DNA from: Chitinophaga varians
Lineage (GTDB): Bacteria > Bacteroidota > Bacteroidia > Chitinophagales > Chitinophagaceae
Direction: 5' to 3'
Length of the DNA stretch: 64,000 nucleotides
Assembly (NCBI RefSeq): GCF_014529945.1
Contig: NZ_JACVFB010000004.1
Span: 558,001 to 622,000 of the forward strand
The notes beneath the pieces are model-generated. The model was given only the letters and a program-made list of their open reading frames with translations. It was not told the DNA's origin and made no database searches. Position numbers and translations under genes: made by a program. Below, piece after piece: positions 60,845 to 64,000 of the stretch (the stretch's first letter is position 1; each line of letters starts with the position of its first letter).

Positions 60845-61870
60845 TCAGATGCTCCAGGTTTGAATACCATGGTGCGTGAAGGTATAACGTTTTACATCGC
60901 CACCAAAGCTGCTGAGTGCGTCTACCACCCTGAAACGGGTGTTTTTCGGGCAGTAGAAGATCATAAAGCCTCCACCGCCGGCGCCGGAGATTTTACCGCC
61001 GCTGGCGCCCGCTTTGCGGGCCGCATCGTAGATCTCGTCGAGCTGTGGGTTGGTGATGCCTTTCGCCATCTGTTTTTTGTATTCAAAACCGTAATTGAGG
61101 ATTTCCCCTATCTTATCGATGGTACCGCGCAGCAGGGCTTCTTTCATCATGACGGCCTGCTCCTTGAGGTGGTGCATGGCGGCAATGGAGTCGTCCTTTT
61201 TGTCGGTCACATTTTTTTGTTGTTCGGAGATGATGGTGGAAGACAGCCTGCTGGTAGACGTATAGAACAATACCAGATTGTTTTCCAGCTCATGCAGGTG
61301 TACTTCTTTGATACGCAGTGGGTTGACGATCACTTTATCACCGCCATAGAACTCCATGAAGTTGACGCCGCCGAAGGTGGCTGCGTACTGGTCTTGTTTG
61401 CCACCGGCCTGTTGCAGGTCTTCCCGTTCAATGGAATAGGCGAGATGTGCCATGTCGTATTCTCCCAGCGGCAGTTTGAGCCATTCGGCGAAAGCGCCGA
61501 GCACGGCCACTACCAGGGTAGAGGAGGTGCCGAGGCCGGAGCCGGGAGGAGCGTCCACATAGGTGGTGAGCCGGAAGCCGGAAGATGGCAGGCCACCATA
61601 GTCTTTCTGTATTCTGTTGATGACACCTTTAAGGATATCCAGTTTGCCATCTAACGGGAGCGGATATACGGCGTCGTAACTCAGTTGTTCTCTTCTGTCG
61701 GCAGATTCAAAAACAATTTTCCCGTCGGACAGCGGTTCTATGGAAGCGCGGGCATACAGCGAGATGGTGGCATTGAGAATGGCGCCGCCATACAGGTCGG
61801 AATACGGGCTTACATCGGTGCCGCCACCGGCCAGGCCTATACGTAATGGTGCTTTACTTCTGTAGATCAA
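60845..61870 (-). CDS. hddA: D-glycero-alpha-D-manno-heptose 7-phosphate kinase (GHMP family)
   Basis: GHMP kinase of 341 residues that phosphorylates the anomeric carbon of heptose 7-phosphate. It starts RSKAPLRIGLAGGGTDVSPY, with the ATP motif PPGSGLGTSSTLVVAVLG (about 107-124) and late ISGAGGGGFMIFYCP. The start codon is TTG at 61870; no in-frame ATG is available near and the N-terminus fits the family exactly. It stands between the glycosyltransferase and gmhA, 25 bp and 17 bp away, in one apparent operon. Confidence 0.92.
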   Translation of the reverse strand: MIYRSKAPLRIGLAGGGTDVSPYSDLYGGAILNATISLYARASIEPLSDGKIVFESADRREQLSYDAVYPLPLDGKLDILKGVINRIQKDYGGLPSSGFRLTTYVDAPPGSGLGTSSTLVVAVLGAFAEWLKLPLGEYDMAHLAYSIEREDLQQAGGKQDQYAATFGGVNFMEFYGGDKVIVNPLRIKEVHLHELENNLVLFYTSTSRLSSTIISEQQKNVTDKKDDSIAAMHHLKEQAVMMKEALLRGTIDKIGEILNYGFEYKKQMAKGITNPQLDEIYDAARKAGASGGKISGAGGGGFMIFYCPKNTRFRVVDALSSFGGDVKRYTFTHHGIQTWSI

Positions 61871-61895
61871 TGTTTTACTTTTTTTAAGCCGATGA

Positions 61896-63032
61896 TCAGC
61901 TTTCTGCTAATGTATGAATTTCCCGGGCGAGGCGTGACCAGGAATATTGTAGTTTTTCCTGTTGCAGCGCAGCGGTCATATCTGCTTCCCGGTTGTCCGT
62001 GAAATATTTTTCGATGGCAGCGGCGATAGAAGCCGGTTCCGGATCACACTGGAAGCCTACCACGCCATCGGGCACCATTTCAATGAGACCGCCTACGCGG
62101 GTCACCACCATCGGTTTTTCGAAATGGTAAGCGATCTGGGAGATACCGCTTTGTGTGGCGCTTTTATAAGGCTGTACTACCAGATCGGCTGCACAGAAAT
62201 AGTTTTTTACCGCATCTGTGGGGATGAAATCGGTGTGCATCAGCACCCGGTCGCCCAGTTGCAGCTCCTGCAGCAATTGCTGATAAGGGGCAGCATCTTC
62301 ATAATACTCACCGGCCACAATAGCGTGAACATCCAGTTTTTTCATGCGTTCGTCGGCCATGGCCTTCAGCAGGAGGTCGAGGCCTTTGTATTGACGGATA
62401 AAGCCGAAGAAAAGAATATATCGTTTGCCTGGTTGCAGCTGCAGCCGTTGGCGGGCTTCCGCTTTGGAGACAGGCGTACCGTAGTTATCGTAGATGGGGT
62501 GGGGGATGAGCGATGCTTTTTTGGTAGGCTCAAATACCCGCAGATCATCGAGCACCGACTGGCTCATGGCGATAAAAGCATCCACCGGTTTCAGGAAGTA
62601 CCTGGTGAACGCCACGTCGCCGGGGCGTTTTTCGTGCGGCACCACATTATCCAGTACGGCGATTACTTTGGTATTGCCGCGTTTGCCCAATCGGAGCAGG
62701 GTCCCCAGTGAAGGGCCCATCACGGGCAACCAGTATTTGGAGATGATAATATCGGGTTTCATTTTCCGGATCTTACGCCCTACGATCAGCCAGTTGAGCG
62801 GATTCACGGAGTTGATCAGCCGTTTGATCCGCAGGTGTTGCGGCGGCGGGTCGGTAGAGTACTGGCTTTTGCCAGGGAAGAGGAAGCCCGGATATTGCAC
62901 GGTGAAAGTGAATATCTCCACGTCGTCTGTCAGCTGCAGCTCTTCCGCCAGTCTTTCATTATAAGCAGCCAGCCCACCCCGGAAGGGATAGGCTGTACCG
63001 AGAATGAGTATTTTCTTTTTAGTCTTGGCCAT
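61896..63032 (-). CDS. glycosyltransferase family 4-like (GT-B fold)
   Basis: Transferase of 378 residues with a Rossmann-type N-domain (GTAYPFRGGLAAYNERLAEEL) and a C-domain with ILFFGFIRQYKGLDLLLKA, VVQPYKSATQSGISQIAYHF and the E-x7-E-like PMVVTRVGGLIEMV. It transfers a sugar from a nucleotide donor to a membrane or glycan acceptor. The neighbours make heptose a candidate donor, but the specificity is not shown. The start overlaps the stop of the upstream GT2 gene (TAATG). Confidence 0.88.
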   Translation of the reverse strand: MAKTKKKILILGTAYPFRGGLAAYNERLAEELQLTDDVEIFTFTVQYPGFLFPGKSQYSTDPPPQHLRIKRLINSVNPLNWLIVGRKIRKMKPDIIISKYWLPVMGPSLGTLLRLGKRGNTKVIAVLDNVVPHEKRPGDVAFTRYFLKPVDAFIAMSQSVLDDLRVFEPTKKASLIPHPIYDNYGTPVSKAEARQRLQLQPGKRYILFFGFIRQYKGLDLLLKAMADERMKKLDVHAIVAGEYYEDAAPYQQLLQELQLGDRVLMHTDFIPTDAVKNYFCAADLVVQPYKSATQSGISQIAYHFEKPMVVTRVGGLIEMVPDGVVGFQCDPEPASIAAAIEKYFTDNREADMTAALQQEKLQYSWSRLAREIHTLAES

Positions 63033-63982
63033 TAGTTAATTGATTTGTCCATTCTTGCCTCCACGAGGTAGCTGTTTCTTTCGGGAGCATTACGGGTAAC
63101 CAGTTCACCGATAAATCCGGTCAGGAACAATTGAGAACCGATAATCATGAAGAGCAGTGCCAGGTAGAAGATCGGTCTGTCTGTCATGTTATACTGGTCC
63201 TGGAAAATTTTAGCAAAGGCGAGGTAAAAGGCAATCACGAAACCAAAGAAAAAGAACAGGGTGCCTAATGCGCCGAAGAGGTGCATGGGGCGTTTGCCGA
63301 ACTTACCGATGAACATGATGGAGGCCAGGTCGAGGAAACCGTTGATAAAACGTTCCAGGCCGAACTTGCTGACACCGTATTTACGGGCGCGGTGTTCCAC
63401 TACTTTTTCACCGATGTTGCGGAAGCCGTTCCATTTAGCGATGACCGGGATGTAGCGGTGCATTTCGCCGTATACCTCGATTGACTTCACCACTTTTTTA
63501 CGATAGGATTTGAGGCCGCAGTTCATATCATGCAGCCTGACACCGCTCATACGGGTGGTGGTGTAGTTGTACAGTTTGGAGGGCAGGTTTTTCGTGAAAG
63601 CATTATCGTAACGTTTCTTTTTCCAGCCGCTCACCAGATCGTATCCATCTTCCACGATCATGCGGTACAGTTCCGGAATTTCGTCCGGGCTGTCTTGCAG
63701 ATCGGCGTCCATGGTGATCACCACGTCGCCTTGTGCGGCATTAAAGCCTTCATTGAGGGCGGCGGATTTTCCATAGTTGCGTTGGAACTTGATGCCTTTG
63801 ATACAGGGGTTTTGCATGGCCAGTTGCTGGACCACTTCCCAGGAACCATCGGTACTGCCATCGTCCACCATCCATACTTCGTAGGTGAAACGGTGCTCCT
63901 GCATCACCCGGTCAATCCAGGCGGCCAGTTCAGGAAGTGATTCTTCTTCGTTTTTTAAAGGAACGATTACGGATATGTTCAT
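63032..63982 (-). CDS. glycosyltransferase family 2, DPM1/GtrB-like membrane protein
   Basis: Protein of 316 residues. The GT-A domain shows SVIVPLKNEEESLPEL, VDDGSTDGSWEVV and TMDADLQDSPDEIPELY; the acceptor region has GLKSYRKKVV. Two TM helices follow (FGALGTLFFFFGFVIAFYL and IFYLALLFMIIGSQLFL). This is the layout of polyprenyl-phosphate sugar transferases (DPM1, GtrB), which put a sugar on undecaprenyl phosphate. It is the first gene seen in the minus-strand heptose unit; anything upstream lies beyond the window. Confidence 0.9.
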   Translation of the reverse strand: MNISVIVPLKNEEESLPELAAWIDRVMQEHRFTYEVWMVDDGSTDGSWEVVQQLAMQNPCIKGIKFQRNYGKSAALNEGFNAAQGDVVITMDADLQDSPDEIPELYRMIVEDGYDLVSGWKKKRYDNAFTKNLPSKLYNYTTTRMSGVRLHDMNCGLKSYRKKVVKSIEVYGEMHRYIPVIAKWNGFRNIGEKVVEHRARKYGVSKFGLERFINGFLDLASIMFIGKFGKRPMHLFGALGTLFFFFGFVIAFYLAFAKIFQDQYNMTDRPIFYLALLFMIIGSQLFLTGFIGELVTRNAPERNSYLVEARMDKSIN

Positions 63983-64000
63983 CTTGATAGAATAGTATTA

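Overview
This window reads as a chromosomal segment of a Bacteroidota bacterium, most likely family Chitinophagaceae (Chitinophaga-like). The case rests on the rpmB-rpmG-DUF4295-ftsY block, an outer-membrane barrel receptor with a carboxypeptidase-regulatory N-domain, DUF5723/DUF4294/DUF4382 proteins, a beta-propeller/Y_Y_Y sensor kinase, bacillithiol-type genes, TAnnTTTG-like promoter elements and scarce Shine-Dalgarno sites. Genus and species are inferred. Most of the window is ordinary core genome: I see no prophage, transposase, CRISPR array, rRNA or tRNA.

Layout. 1-4031: end of a complex I operon (nuoL partial, nuoM, nuoN), meeting a convergent outer-membrane receptor gene. 6.5-13.6 kb: lipoprotein, aspartokinase, fructose-1,6-bisphosphatase, CAP-domain lipoprotein, an ABC ATPase without permease, a DinB/YfiT-like protein, a NUDIX hydrolase and folC. 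13.6-21.5 kb: DUF5723 envelope protein, TonB-like protein, MFS transporter, AraC regulator, radical SAM protein, small membrane protein and an arginase-family enzyme. 21.7-24.8 kb: ccmE-ccmF, with CcmE carrying a CxxxY rather than HxxxY haem motif. 24.9-30.6 kb: hydrolase, DUF4294 protein, a stand-alone plug-like secreted protein, bshB1-like deacetylase, serine hydrolase, and a peroxiredoxin/AhpD-like pair. 30.8-39.4 kb: ribosomal proteins, ftsY, JmjC/cupin-like protein, rimO, DEAD-box helicase and glgB. 39.7-47.3 kb: lipoprotein, MORN-like protein, a gene-poor 1.3 kb stretch, amidotransferase-like protein, GH31 glucosidase and a frameshifted BNR/YCF48 gene. 47.4-51.3 kb: sensor kinase and NarL-type regulator ending in a very strong hairpin. 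52.0-57.9 kb: topoisomerase IV parE and parC separated by two small genes. 58.0-64.0 kb (minus strand): two glycosyltransferases plus hddA-gmhA-hddC-gmhB, a full set for GDP-D-glycero-alpha-D-manno-heptose, ending in a secreted protein of unknown function.

Points needing care. Several genes start at TTG or GTG (rimO, hddA, the sensor kinase). Four short single-TM ORFs (30-51 aa) lie in intergenic regions. One gene (46191-47224) is broken by an apparent one-base loss in a C5 run. Many intergenic gaps hold long AT-rich inverted repeats that share the word TTTTTTGATTT; the best is a perfect 47-bp pair at 10269-10427. Functions are assigned from motifs and family knowledge only; no database search was run.
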